A stretch of 33,846 nucleotides of DNA from Anaerolineales bacterium (lineage in GTDB: Bacteria; Chloroflexota; Anaerolineae; Anaerolineales; UBA6663): assembly GCA_025057205.1 (NCBI GenBank), contig JANWXR010000006.1, positions 1 to 33,846 of the forward strand, written 5' to 3'. The first letter of the stretch is position 1, and the number at the start of each line of letters is the position of its first letter. The position numbers and the translations under genes were made by a program. Shown here piece after piece: positions 1 to 7,272 of this stretch. The notes beneath the pieces are model-generated. The model worked only from the letters and a program-made list of their open reading frames with translations. It searched no databases and had not been told where the DNA came from.

Positions 1-2038
1 CCGGCGGCATCTGGCAAGGAGGCGGGTCGGTCTTCAACTCGGCGGGCGAGAGCGGCTGCTCGCACAGCACCTTGCCGGCCTTGTTGGTGATGCGGCGGAT
101 GGCAAAGGCGAAGACGCGCCGGCCGGAATTTGCCAGCGTGGCGTAGCTCTGCGCCATCTGGTTGAGCGGGATCTCGCCGCCGCCGAGGGTAAGCGAGAGT
201 CCGTAATCGTCGCGGGTGAGCGTTGTCACGCCGAGGCGCTGCAGGAAGGGAATCAGCCCTTCGGTGGCCTGGGGGTTCTCGCCGGTCGCCACGCCGCGCA
301 CGCCGACGAACTCCAGCGCCTTGACGGCGGGGATGTTGTAGGAGTTGGCCAGCGCATAACGCACGGTGACCGGGCCGTGAAACTTGCCGTCGTAGTTGCG
401 CGGGACGTAGGGAGGGTTCGCGCCGTCGGGGAATTCGGTGGGCACGTCCCAGATGAGGGTGGCAGGCGTCCAGCCGCGCTCGAAGGCCAGCGCGTAGGTA
501 AACGGCTTGATGGACGAACCGGGCTGGCGCGGCACAAGGGCCATGTTGATCTGCCCGTCCACCGGGTCGTTGTAATCGTCTGAGCCGACCATGACCAGAA
601 TCTCGCCGGTGGTGGGGCGCACGGCGACCAGCGCGCCGTTGGTCACGTTGCGCTCGGCCAGGGCCGCCACATGTTCGCGCACGGCCTGCTCGGCCAGCAG
701 CTGCAAATCGGGGTCGAGCGTGGTATAGACGTTGAGGCCCTCACGATAGAGCGCCTGAGTGTATTGCTCTTCGACGAGCTGGCGCACGTAGTTCACCCAG
801 TGCGGGAAGCGGGCCGTGCTGCGCGGCGGGATGAAAGTGCGCTCGGACATCTCGCGCAGGGCATCGCGCACCTGCGCGCTGTCGGTGCAGACAGGGGCAC
901 GCCCCTCGCCGATGTTGATGCATTCACCGAGCATCAGCGCAAGCACCTGACGCTGCCGGCCCAGCACCACTTCCTTGACGGTGAACACATCGTAGATGGC
1001 GGGCGATTGCGGTAGGCCGGCCAGCAGCGACGCCTCGCCCAGCGTCAGGTCGCCGGCACTCTTGTTGAAGTACACGCGCGCCGCCGCTTCCACGCCATAG
1101 GCCAGGTTGCCGTAGTAAATCTCGTTCAGGTACAGCTCAAGGATTTCATCTTTGGAGTAGCGGCGGGTGATCTCGGCGGCGAGGATGATTTCACGAATCT
1201 TGCGTCGCGTTGTGCGCTCGGCGCGCTCTGCGGGGGAGAGCACCAGCGCGCGCACCAGCTGCTGCGTAATCGTCGAGGCGCCGGAGACGGTATCGCCAGC
1301 CTGCAGGTTCTGCCAGATGGCGCGCACGATGCCGAGCGGGTCGAAACCGGGATTGTTGTAGAAGTTGCGGTCTTCAGTGGCGATGGTGGCGGCCAACAGA
1401 ACCGGCGAGATTTGGTCGAGGGGGACGCGCGTGCGCCGGCCGGCCAGCGGGTCGTTCAACTCGAAGAGCAGGTTGCCTTTCGCGTCGTAGATGCGCGCCG
1501 TCTCGAATTGCGAGGCGCGCGCAGTTAGGTCGGCGGGCAGCTCACTGGCAACCGACCAGTAGGCGAAGGCGGCGACGATGAATCCGGCCAGCGTGAGAAG
1601 CAGCCCGCCGATAAAGCCGTAGCGCAACGCTGCCCACAAACAACCCCAGTTGAAGGGCTGCCCGGCCCGCGCTTGAGCGCGCTCCCGACTCTGCCGCGTG
1701 CGCGCGCCGACGCGCGTGGTGCCGGTGATGGGCGGCGTGATGGTCGTTACGGCCTCACTGACCGGATAATCCCGTTGCGTTGACAGCCGAGCACGCGGCG
1801 CGCCGGGGTCGAGCGGCAGGGAGCGCGACTTGAGGACGGGCATGCCCTGCGCGTCAATCGGCAGGCGCAGGGTGGGCGCTTCGTGAAGGTCAGCGATAGG
1901 AGGCGGCTTGGAGGGAGCCGGCTCAACCGGAGACGGCGGCGGTTCAACTGGGGACGGCGCCGGCTCGCCGGACTCGGTCTGGCCGGCGGGCGGTTCTTCC
2001 TCGAGCGGTTCCGGGTTGGGCGTTGAAGGATGGGTCAT
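1..2038 (-). CDS. Class A penicillin-binding protein (glycosyltransferase plus transpeptidase), 3' truncated
   Basis: Bifunctional peptidoglycan synthase, anchored in the membrane, that polymerises lipid II and cross-links stem peptides. The ATG at 2038 opens a frame that stays open to the window edge (679 codons seen). Residues 1 to about 115 are a Pro/Glu-rich cytoplasmic tail. One membrane segment lies near residues 133-160. The GT51 signature EDRNFYNNPGFD starts at E222. The transpeptidase nucleophile motif SSIK is at S508-K511 and the SYN motif at S566-N568. The KTG motif and C-terminus lie outside the window. No clear ribosome binding site precedes the ATG; a weak -10 (TAGAAT, 2109-2114) lies about 70 nt upstream. 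The long Pro-rich tail is longer than in most PBP1 proteins. The family call is very secure. Confidence 0.95.
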   Translation of the reverse strand, partial: MTHPSTPNPEPLEEEPPAGQTESGEPAPSPVEPPPSPVEPAPSKPPPIADLHEAPTLRLPIDAQGMPVLKSRSLPLDPGAPRARLSTQRDYPVSEAVTTITPPITGTTRVGARTRQSRERAQARAGQPFNWGCLWAALRYGFIGGLLLTLAGFIVAAFAYWSVASELPADLTARASQFETARIYDAKGNLLFELNDPLAGRRTRVPLDQISPVLLAATIATEDRNFYNNPGFDPLGIVRAIWQNLQAGDTVSGASTITQQLVRALVLSPAERAERTTRRKIREIILAAEITRRYSKDEILELYLNEIYYGNLAYGVEAAARVYFNKSAGDLTLGEASLLAGLPQSPAIYDVFTVKEVVLGRQRQVLALMLGECINIGEGRAPVCTDSAQVRDALREMSERTFIPPRSTARFPHWVNYVRQLVEEQYTQALYREGLNVYTTLDPDLQLLAEQAVREHVAALAERNVTNGALVAVRPTTGEILVMVGSDDYNDPVDGQINMALVPRQPGSSIKPFTYALAFERGWTPATLIWDVPTEFPDGANPPYVPRNYDGKFHGPVTVRYALANSYNIPAVKALEFVGVRGVATGENPQATEGLIPFLQRLGVTTLTRDDYGLSLTLGGGEIPLNQMAQSYATLANSGRRVFAFAIRRITNKAGKVLCEQPLSPAELKTDPPPCQMPP

Positions 2039-2186
2039 GGCAACACGGACGGATAGCTCAGCCGATGGGTTCCGGCGGAGGACACATCTGGCTGCGCCGC
2101 GCCGGGCTATTCTACACCGCGAGAAGGAAGGAGGCTTAACCCTGCGTGCAGCCATCCCCGCACCTGTGTGCAAATCGTCCACAAAC

Positions 2187-2224
2187 AACAAAAGGCCGCT
2201 CCCTTGCGAAAGCGGCCTTTTGTT
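2187..2224 (-). terminator. Rho-independent terminator of a short leader-type transcript
   Basis: A perfect 14-bp stem (2187-2200 with 2211-2224) encloses a 10-nt loop. On the minus strand it is followed by a T-rich stretch, TTTTGTTGTTTG. It lies between the short ORF at 2248-2304 and the penicillin-binding protein start at 2038, so it would end the upstream transcript before the PBP gene. Confidence 0.8.
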
Positions 2225-2225
2225 T

Positions 2226-2273
2226 GCGCCGGGGCATGATCTCGAACTTACTCGAGGAGGGATGCCCCGGCGC
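2226..2273 (-). other. Nested stem-loop overlapping the short ORF
   Basis: The outer stem is a perfect 12 bp (2226-2237 with 2262-2273) rich in GC. The inner stem is CTCGA/TCGAG (2241-2245 with 2252-2256), with the TAA stop of the short ORF in its loop region. One arm of the outer stem is coding sequence, so a translating ribosome would open the hairpin. The next stem, the terminator, begins 2 nt away. Confidence 0.6.
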
Positions 2274-2304
2274 TTAAACTAAAACGTTTATCCATGTGGG
2301 ACAT
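2248..2304 (-). CDS. Candidate 18-residue peptide (leader or small protein)
   Basis: ATG at 2304 to TAA at 2248 encodes MSHMDKRFSLSAGASLLE. It is preceded by AAAGGAGGAGGTG, an almost complete complement of the 16S 3' end and one of the best ribosome binding sites in the window. A second ATG at 2295 gives 15 residues and sits at a comparable distance. The consensus promoter upstream and the terminator directly downstream argue for real expression. I recognise no family. The peptide is short and mildly basic at its start, with no membrane segment. It could be a leader peptide whose translation opens the downstream hairpin. Confidence 0.5.
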   Translation of the reverse strand: MSHMDKRFSLSAGASLLE

Positions 2305-2381
2305 CACCTCCTCCTTTCTAAAGGATGGCGGTGATAATCGGGCACGCATTCCACTAGAATGCGGCGGAAAATGATGCCGGG

Positions 2382-2410
2382 ATTATGGCATGGATGGGGA
2401 AGAGCGTCAA
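2382..2410 (-). promoter_or_regulatory. Consensus sigma-70-type promoter of the short transcript
   Basis: On the minus strand, TTGACG (2405-2410) is followed by a 17-nt spacer and CATAAT (2382-2387). TGC directly before the -10 makes it also an extended -10 box. It is the best promoter match in the window and points only to the short peptide/terminator unit. Confidence 0.75.
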
Positions 2411-2521
2411 TCGCTCCAAAGTAACTTTTAAGCGAGCCTGCGTTAGTGTTGTACGCCGCTCACAAGCTTATACATAAAATGTTGGCCCCGGTGACAACGG
2501 CTCAACTCACGCCCATCTCTA

Positions 2522-2527
2522 TATAAT
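2522..2527 (+). promoter_or_regulatory. Possible -10 box for the DMT transporter gene
   Basis: A perfect TATAAT, but with no convincing -35 at 16-18 nt upstream and no TG extension. It lies about 190 nt before the transporter start, so the leader would include the repeat at 2656-2691. Confidence 0.3.
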
Positions 2528-2655
2528 CTTCTTGCCCTATGTCCAACTCAATCGAACTGGCCGCGCCGGCCTGCCTCCCAACCGGCCTCGCTCAGCCTGC
2601 CAGAGGTCTGTTGGCCGTAGGCCTCGTCCCGCAGCAGTCAAGTATCAATCTCCAA

Positions 2656-2691
2656 GTGTCACATACCACGTGACACATGACACGCAATACA
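2656..2691 (+). repeat. Degenerate heptamer repeat containing an inverted repeat
   Basis: Consecutive 7-mers GTGTCAC, ATACCAC, GTGACAC, ATGACAC and GCAATAC each end in AC. The first and third copies form a perfect inverted repeat (2656-2662 with 2670-2676, 7-nt spacer). It lies 25 nt upstream of the transporter start and could act as an operator, or simply belong to the heptamer arrays seen elsewhere in this window. Confidence 0.4.
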
Positions 2692-2716
2692 CAACGTGCA
2701 CTATCCCCCAACCTAA

Positions 2717-3622
2717 ATGTCCCCTCTCTCCCCCACCCGTGACTGGCTTGGCTGGTCAATGGCCGGCACAGCCGCGCTAGGGTTCAGCTTAGTCACGCCG
2801 CTGAGCAAGGTCGCGCTGATTCTGGGCCTGAACCCGGCGATGCAAAATGTCGCCCGGCTGGTGTTGACGGCTGTGCTCCTGGCTGTGACGCTGGCCTTCA
2901 CGGCGCGTGGGTTGCGCATTGATCGGCGCGGGCTGGGGCTCTGCTTAGGAAGCGGCGCGCTCATTGGCGCCGGCGCACTGATTTACCTCGTCGGACTGAC
3001 AAGCGTGGATAGCTCCATCGCGGCGATGATTTTTGCCATCGAGCCGCTGCTGGTGCTAGGATTACTGGCCCTGCGCGGCGAGCGCTTCACCTATCGCCAG
3101 TATGTGCGGCTGGCGCTGGCGCTGACCGGCGTGTATTTCCTGGTCGGGCCGGGTGGGCGCGTCGACCTGCTCGGCGCGGGGCTAATCGCACTTTCAACCT
3201 TCTTCTTTGCACTGCCCATGGCAATCATGCAGTGGTCTTTGCAGGGATACGACTCTCGCACCATCACGTTTTACATGGTGCTGGGAATGGCACTGATCAA
3301 CCTGGTCGCCTGGTTTGCGCAGGGCGCACCCTGGCATGAGCCGGGCGCAGCAGGCTGGCTGGTCATCATCGTGCTGGCCGTGGTTTGCACCTACCTCTCG
3401 CGGCTCGCGCTGGCCACAGCGGTGAAGCGGCTGGGCAGCGGCCAAGTCTCGCTGCTCGTCCCGCTGGAGTTGCTGCTCGCGGTGGTGTGGTCGGTGCTGT
3501 TCCTCGGCGAGAGGCTGACACCGGCGCAATGGTTCGGCGGCGCGCTCATCCTGACCAGCGCAGCCCTGGCCGTGGTGCGCCTCCGGCGCGTGCCCTGGCG
3601 CGCCACGACGGAGCTGCCATGA
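2717..3622 (+). CDS. EamA-family (DMT superfamily) transporter
   Basis: A 301-residue polytopic inner-membrane protein with about ten hydrophobic segments. They form two EamA halves, roughly residues 12-142 and 150-288. The end of the second half (SLLVPLELLLAVVWSVLFLGE) is typical of the family, where members export amino acids, nucleosides or other metabolites. The substrate cannot be read from sequence. No Shine-Dalgarno is visible before the ATG at 2717. Its stop overlaps the ATG of the following trimethylamine-methyltransferase remnant (ATGA at 3619-3622). The pair was therefore probably once co-translated, and the transporter may have moved a methylated amine or its product (inference). 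Confidence 0.85.
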   Translation: MSPLSPTRDWLGWSMAGTAALGFSLVTPLSKVALILGLNPAMQNVARLVLTAVLLAVTLAFTARGLRIDRRGLGLCLGSGALIGAGALIYLVGLTSVDSSIAAMIFAIEPLLVLGLLALRGERFTYRQYVRLALALTGVYFLVGPGGRVDLLGAGLIALSTFFFALPMAIMQWSLQGYDSRTITFYMVLGMALINLVAWFAQGAPWHEPGAAGWLVIIVLAVVCTYLSRLALATAVKRLGSGQVSLLVPLELLLAVVWSVLFLGERLTPAQWFGGALILTSAALAVVRLRRVPWRATTELP

Positions 3623-4111
3623 GCCTAGACTCCCTTCGCTCTGAACGCCGCTCTGCACGGCGCGCTGAACTGCGTCAGGTGCGCAGCCGATTGCCGCTGC
3701 TCACCCAACCGTTCCGCCAGCCGCGCAACCCCCTCCCGCCGCTCGAAATCTTGAACCCCGCACAGGTCGAAGAGCTGCATCTTGCCTCGCTGCACATCCT
3801 CGAAAACACCGGCGTGCAATTTCAGGATGCCGAGACGTTGAGCCTATGGGAGCAGGCCGGCGCGCAGGTGGACCACAAGGCGCAGCACGTGCGCCTCGAT
3901 CGCGGGCTGGTGCTGGAGCTGGTGGCCAAAGCGCCGCGTTCCTTCACCTGGCGCGCGCGCAACCCGGCGCGCAACGTGCTCATCGGCGAGGTGAAAGGAG
4001 ATGCTGGCTGCCTACCAGCCGCCGCCGCTCGACCCCGGCGTGCGCGAGGTCGTCGCCGACTACGTCGCCCGCCGCACCCGCGAGCTGGAAGGGAAGAGCC
4101 TGTACGAGTAG
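3619..4111 (+). pseudogene. Internally deleted trimethylamine methyltransferase family (MttB-like) remnant
   Basis: From the ATG at 3619 the frame reads as the N-terminus of the MttB/COG5598 family (corrinoid-dependent methylamine demethylation). It includes HILENTGVQFQDAETLSLW and LRLD/LVAKAP-type elements up to about residue 127. At about 4000 the reading switches to another frame. From 4001 it reads LAAYQPPPLDPGVREVVADY and ends at a TAG (4109-4111), matching the family C-terminus. The family is about 480-500 residues long, so some 300 central residues, including the active-site barrel, are gone and the two ends are out of frame. The ATGA overlap with the transporter upstream survives. The remnant cannot be catalytic. 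Confidence 0.8.
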
Positions 4112-4127
4112 TAAAACGATGGCTGTA

Positions 4128-4136
4128 TGTTATACT
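4128..4136 (+). promoter_or_regulatory. Extended -10 promoter of the toxin-antitoxin pair
   Basis: TGTTATACT (TGn plus TATACT) ends 23 nt before the antitoxin ATG at 4160. No -35 match is visible. The position immediately after the pseudogene and before the two-gene unit suits a dedicated, probably autoregulated promoter. Confidence 0.5.
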
Positions 4137-4159
4137 GCCCCTGACCTGAGGACAAAGCC

Positions 4160-4387
4160 ATGCATGAAGTCACACTTGAGGAAATGCCGCAGCGTCTGCG
4201 CGATTTGGTGAAAGCGGCTGTCCAGGGCGAAACTGTAGTCATCGTGAAAGACCATCAGCCACTGGTGCAACTGGTGCCGCTTACTCTACCGCGCCGCATG
4301 CCACAGTTCGGAAGCGCACAGGGTAGCGTCATTATGGCCGATAACTTTGACGAGCCTTTGCCCGACTTTGCCGACTACATGCCGTGA
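4160..4387 (+). CDS. Phd/YefM-type antitoxin (DUF2281-like)
   Basis: A 75-residue protein of the type II antitoxin group. The N-terminal half (EVTLEEMPQRLRDLVKAAVQ, then GETVVIVKDHQPLVQLVP) has the Phd-like dimerisation and DNA-binding fold. The C-terminal half, with FGSAQGSVIMADNFDEPLPDF, is the toxin-neutralising tail typical of Phd proteins that partner PIN toxins. It directly precedes, and overlaps by GTGA, the PIN gene. Members repress their own operon, so the extended -10 at 4128 is the probable target. It looks intact, unlike its toxin. Confidence 0.85.
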   Translation: MHEVTLEEMPQRLRDLVKAAVQGETVVIVKDHQPLVQLVPLTLPRRMPQFGSAQGSVIMADNFDEPLPDFADYMP

Positions 4388-4782
4388 GACTGCTGCTGGA
4401 CACGCATACTTTTCTGCATACTTTTCTGTGGTTCGTCGGAGGGGACGCCAGACTTAGCCTGTTGGCGCGTCAGTTGATCGAAGACGTTGCGCAACAGCCA
4501 TTATTGAGCATCGCCAGTCTGTGGAAAATGGCAATCAAGATCAGCTTGGGCAAATTGACCCTCAACCCTTCCTTTTCCGACTTCATCCCGCGTCAATTAC
4601 AACTCAACGGTATTCAGTTGCTGGGCATTGAGTTCCGACACACAGCCCTCGTCGCTACCCTTCCCTTTCACCATCGCGACCCTTTTGATCGAATGTTGAT
4701 TGCTCAGGCGTTGAGCGAGTCGATCCCTATCTTGAGCCAGGATCCTACTTTCGATGCCTATGGCATTACGCGCCATTGGTAG
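4384..4782 (+). CDS. PIN-domain (VapC-like) toxin with altered active site
   Basis: A 132-residue PIN ribonuclease-fold protein, starting with GTG that overlaps the antitoxin stop. The usual opening LLDTHTFLWF reads LLLDTHTFLHTFLWF here: a 12-bp tandem duplication (4404-4427) inserts four residues just after the first catalytic Asp (D6). The second acidic residue, normally Glu in the SxWEIAIK motif of this subfamily, is Lys (K48 in SLWKMAIKISLGKL), a change explained by one GAA-to-AAA transition. The later acidic motifs remain (D99/D102 in DPFDRM, D120 and D124). Loss of one metal ligand plus an insertion beside another suggests an inactive nuclease. The fold and pairing are secure; the loss of activity is inferred. 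Confidence 0.85.
   Translation: MRLLLDTHTFLHTFLWFVGGDARLSLLARQLIEDVAQQPLLSIASLWKMAIKISLGKLTLNPSFSDFIPRQLQLNGIQLLGIEFRHTALVATLPFHHRDPFDRMLIAQALSESIPILSQDPTFDAYGITRHW
4404..4427 (+). repeat. 12-bp in-frame tandem duplication in the PIN gene
   Basis: GCATACTTTTCT occurs twice in a row (4404-4415 and 4416-4427). It duplicates four codons (HTFL) after the first catalytic Asp. Perfect identity of the copies suggests a recent slippage event. Confidence 0.9.
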
Positions 4783-4798
4783 CAGAAAGGACCCCTCC

Positions 4799-5041
4799 AT
4801 GAACCTGTTCGACTTTCTCGTTGATGAACTGCTGGAGGCCCTGCGCCTCGCCATCTACAGCCGCGCGCGCCGCAACCCGCCCCCCCGCTTGCGCCGCTCC
4901 GCAGACATGGCCGCCTTGGATGAAGGCAGGGCCATGCGCAAAGCGCGCCGCCGCCGGGGCGGCATCAATCCCCTGCTGCTCATCGCCCTCATCATCGTCG
5001 GCTGGCTGGTGCTGCGCCGCCTGAGACAAAAACGCAGCTGA
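4799..5041 (+). CDS. Small single-pass membrane protein, function unknown
   Basis: 80 residues from the ATG at 4799, chosen because AGAAAGGA lies at 4782-4789; the longer frame from 4754 overlaps the PIN gene. The first 40 residues are amphipathic and basic. A very basic stretch (MRKARRRRGG) follows. A single hydrophobic segment near residues 58-75 (NPLLLIALIIVGWLVLRRL) and a basic tail end the protein. It may be an inner-membrane protein with a cytoplasmic N-terminus. I do not recognise a family. It begins 16 nt after the PIN stop and could be co-transcribed with the toxin-antitoxin pair. Confidence 0.55.
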   Translation: MNLFDFLVDELLEALRLAIYSRARRNPPPRLRRSADMAALDEGRAMRKARRRRGGINPLLLIALIIVGWLVLRRLRQKRS

Positions 5042-5050
5042 ACGTCGTTC

Positions 5051-5105
5051 TACGGATTACGGGATACGCAATACGAAACACATAACATGGATTGCATATT
5101 GCGTA
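5051..5105 (+). repeat. Heptamer array (TACGNNN) with inverted copy
   Basis: Four consecutive 7-mers, TACGGAT, TACGGGA, TACGCAA and TACGAAA (5051-5078). An inverted TTGCGTA at 5099-5105 is the exact complement of the third copy. The stretch can fold into a hairpin. It separates the small membrane protein from the alcohol dehydrogenase remnant. Confidence 0.5.
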
Positions 5106-5115
5106 ACACCATGCC

Positions 5116-5830
5116 TTGCCTGTGCCCAATTCAACGCAACATATCAAAGCCGCCGTTTGCTACGAGTTCTGCAAACCGCTCGTTCTTGAAGAAATTTGCC
5201 TTGATGCGCCGCACGCGGGCAAGGTGCGCGTCAAACTCGCCGCCGTCGCCATTTGCCACAGCGACGTGCATCTCATTCGGGGCGAATGGCGGGGCCGTCG
5301 TCGAGACGGTCGGCGAGGCGTCACAGCAGTTGCGCCCGGCGATCCGATGATCGTCACGCTGTTGCGGTCACGCGGGCGCCGCTTCTTCTGCACGCAGGGC
5401 ACGCCGTTCCCGTGCGAGGCCGGCCTCTCCATCGCCTGTAAGCAACGCCTGCGTCGCCCTGCTGATGGCCTGCCCATCAATCGGGGCATCAGCGTTGGCG
5501 CGTTTGCTGAAGCAGTGGTCGTGAGGCAATCACAGGTGGTGAAGATACTGGCGGACGTGCCGCTTTCGGCGCATCCACAGTCATCGCGGCAAATGTGCTC
5601 GACCACAAGCTGGAGGCGGCCTGCAAGCTTCGGCGCGACCCACACGCTCAATCCAAAAACGCAGAGCCTGCGCGCCAGCGTGCGCGCGCTCACCTGGAGC
5701 GCCTGGCCATCAGCCCGCAGTGCGGCTTGGCCACCTCCATCGGAGGCAACGCCATCTCCCCCGCCGACCAGTTCCGCAAGCTGCGCGTGCTGGCCGAGAC
5801 CGCGCGGAAGCCTGGGGCGAGCGGGCCTGA
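5116..5830 (+). pseudogene. Degenerate zinc-dependent alcohol dehydrogenase (MDR family)
   Basis: The N-terminus is clear: IKAAVCYEFCKPLVLEE, then VRVKLAAVAICHSDVHLIRG, holding the first zinc-binding Cys. The GHE segment with the catalytic His is missing. The expected GAVVETVGE sequence lies in a different frame (about 5290-5325). The reading then resumes as VTAVAPGDPMIVTLLRS. The structural-zinc motif CGRCFFC has become RGRRFFC. VGAFAEAVVVRQSQVVKI and FGATHTLNP are further recognisable pieces. The C-terminal third is unrecognisable, so the 3' limit is approximate. Deletion, frame changes and lost zinc ligands make this a dead gene. Confidence 0.75.
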
Positions 5831-5951
5831 CTCTTTTGCACAACAGCACTGCGGAGCCAACAAACTCTTACGTAACACTCACCTTGCTTATCAGCAGCGG
5901 AAGATACAATCTGGTTGACTGCCAGATTCAGACTTTATGAGGACTTTGGAC

Positions 5952-7196
5952 ATGAGTCGCGTTTATCGTGTGGTAGCTGTCCTGTTTTTGCTCGGCGTCA
6001 CCGGGACCCTGATGTTCGCGGGCGGCTTTGCCGCCGGCCGGTTGACGGCCACATCTCCCCTGCTCAGCTTCGTGCCGGGTGGGCCGCGCACCGACCCCGC
6101 TGCAGGCGGCACGCCGGAAGAGCTACGCACAACCTTTGCGCCGTTTTGGGAAGCCTGGGACCTCGTGCACACCCAGTACGCCGATCAGCCGGTGGACGAT
6201 GTGGCTCTGATGCGCGGCGCCATCCGCGGCATGCTGGATGCGCTCGGCGACCCGCACACCGGCTACATGACCCCGGAAGAGTACCGGATTAGCATGACTC
6301 ACCTCGACGGCGAGTTCGAGGGCATCGGCGCAACCGTAGAGACCGATGAAAAAACCGGCTACACGCGCATTGTCGCCCCGATCGCCGGCTCGCCGGCGGA
6401 GGCCGCCGGAGTCCGCGCCGGCGATCTCATCATCGAGATCAACGGCGAGGACATCGCCGGGCAGGACATCACCACCGTAGTCACCAAAGTGCGTGGCCCG
6501 GCGGGCAGCAGTGTGACGCTGACCATCCGCCGCGAGGGCGTAACCGAGCTGCTGACGTTCACCATCACACGCGCACGCATCACCATTGCTTCGGTGGAAA
6601 GCCGCATGTTGGAGAACAACATCGCCTACATCAAGGTGAACTCCTTCGGCGAAGAAACGGGACATGAACTGCGCGACCAGTTGCGCAAGCTGCTCGCGCA
6701 GAATCCCGTTGGACTGGTGCTCGACCTGCGCGGCAATCCGGGCGGATACCTGCAAACCGCAATCGAAGTCGCTTCCCAATTCATTCCAGATGGCGTGTTG
6801 ATGGTCGAGCGCTTTGGCGATGGGCGCGAGCGCACCTTCGAGGCCCAGGGCGGCGGGCTGGCGACTCGTATCCCCCTCGTGGTGTTGATTGACAAAGGCT
6901 CCGCTTCAGCTTCGGAAATCGTCGCCGGTGCGGTGAAAGACCGTGGCCGCGGCACGGTGATCGGCGAGACCTCGTTCGGCAAAGGCTCAGTGCAACAATC
7001 ACACACGCTCAGCGACGGCAGCGCCGTACGCATCACCATCGCGCGCTGGCTGACGCCCAACGGCACCTGGATCCATGAACAGGGCATCGAACCGGATATT
7101 GCCGTTGAGCGGACCGAGGAAGACCGGGCTGCCGGACGCGACCCGCAGCTCGACCGCGCGGTGCAGCTGTTGCGCGGCCAGACAACGGGGCCTTGA
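5952..7196 (+). CDS. S41 family C-terminal processing peptidase (CtpA-like)
   Basis: A serine protease of the periplasm or outer membrane face. Start ATG 5952 is preferred over 5937 because GAGGAC lies just upstream; this gives 414 residues. Residue numbers below count from the in-frame ATG at 5937. A signal anchor spans about residues 10-34. A tail-specific protease N-domain is followed by a PDZ domain (about 125-205). The S41 catalytic core contains LDLRGNPGG (262-270). The catalytic Ser/Lys/Gln set is visible as S324 in GSASASEI, K349 in FGKGSVQ and Q353. Family length is about 400-430, so the gene is intact. A perfect palindrome follows at 7216-7247. Substrates are not deducible; typical roles are quality control of secreted proteins. 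Confidence 0.93.
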   Translation: MSRVYRVVAVLFLLGVTGTLMFAGGFAAGRLTATSPLLSFVPGGPRTDPAAGGTPEELRTTFAPFWEAWDLVHTQYADQPVDDVALMRGAIRGMLDALGDPHTGYMTPEEYRISMTHLDGEFEGIGATVETDEKTGYTRIVAPIAGSPAEAAGVRAGDLIIEINGEDIAGQDITTVVTKVRGPAGSSVTLTIRREGVTELLTFTITRARITIASVESRMLENNIAYIKVNSFGEETGHELRDQLRKLLAQNPVGLVLDLRGNPGGYLQTAIEVASQFIPDGVLMVERFGDGRERTFEAQGGGLATRIPLVVLIDKGSASASEIVAGAVKDRGRGTVIGETSFGKGSVQQSHTLSDGSAVRITIARWLTPNGTWIHEQGIEPDIAVERTEEDRAAGRDPQLDRAVQLLRGQTTGP

Positions 7197-7215
7197 ACGC
7201 AAGCAAAGCCATAAA

Positions 7216-7247
7216 AAGCGAGACGCGCCCCGGGGCGCGTCTCGCTT
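7216..7247. terminator. 32-nt perfect palindrome between convergent genes
   Basis: The 32 nt are a complete palindrome with centre between 7231 and 7232, lying between the ends of the peptidase (7196) and the AAA+ ATPase (7273). There is almost no T-tract after it, though AAAAA precedes it on the plus strand. It probably terminates transcription from both sides. Confidence 0.65.
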
Positions 7248-7272
7248 CGACTCGGTTATCCTCATCCGGCTC

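Larger units (their letters stand above)
2187..2375 (-). ncRNA. Candidate short structured transcript (sRNA or peptide-encoding leader)
   Basis: This unit has all the parts of an independent short transcript: a consensus promoter at 2382-2410, a small 5' hairpin (GCATTC/GAATGC at 2346-2351 and 2357-2362), a very strong Shine-Dalgarno, an 18-codon ORF, a nested hairpin and a terminator. The predicted RNA is about 190 nt. I do not recognise it as a named RNA family. It could be a free sRNA, a small-peptide mRNA or an attenuator leader for the PBP gene 150 nt further on. The last option would need read-through of the terminator. Confidence 0.5.

Noticed and set aside
2296-2325. Plus strand resembles the 3' end of 16S rRNA (ATCACCTCCTCCTTTCTA)
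   Set aside because: It is the reverse complement of an extended Shine-Dalgarno on the minus strand; no rRNA sequence surrounds it.
3385-3618. Upstream part of the open frame that runs into the methyltransferase remnant
   Set aside because: It lies inside the transporter gene; the homologous sequence only begins at the ATG at 3619.
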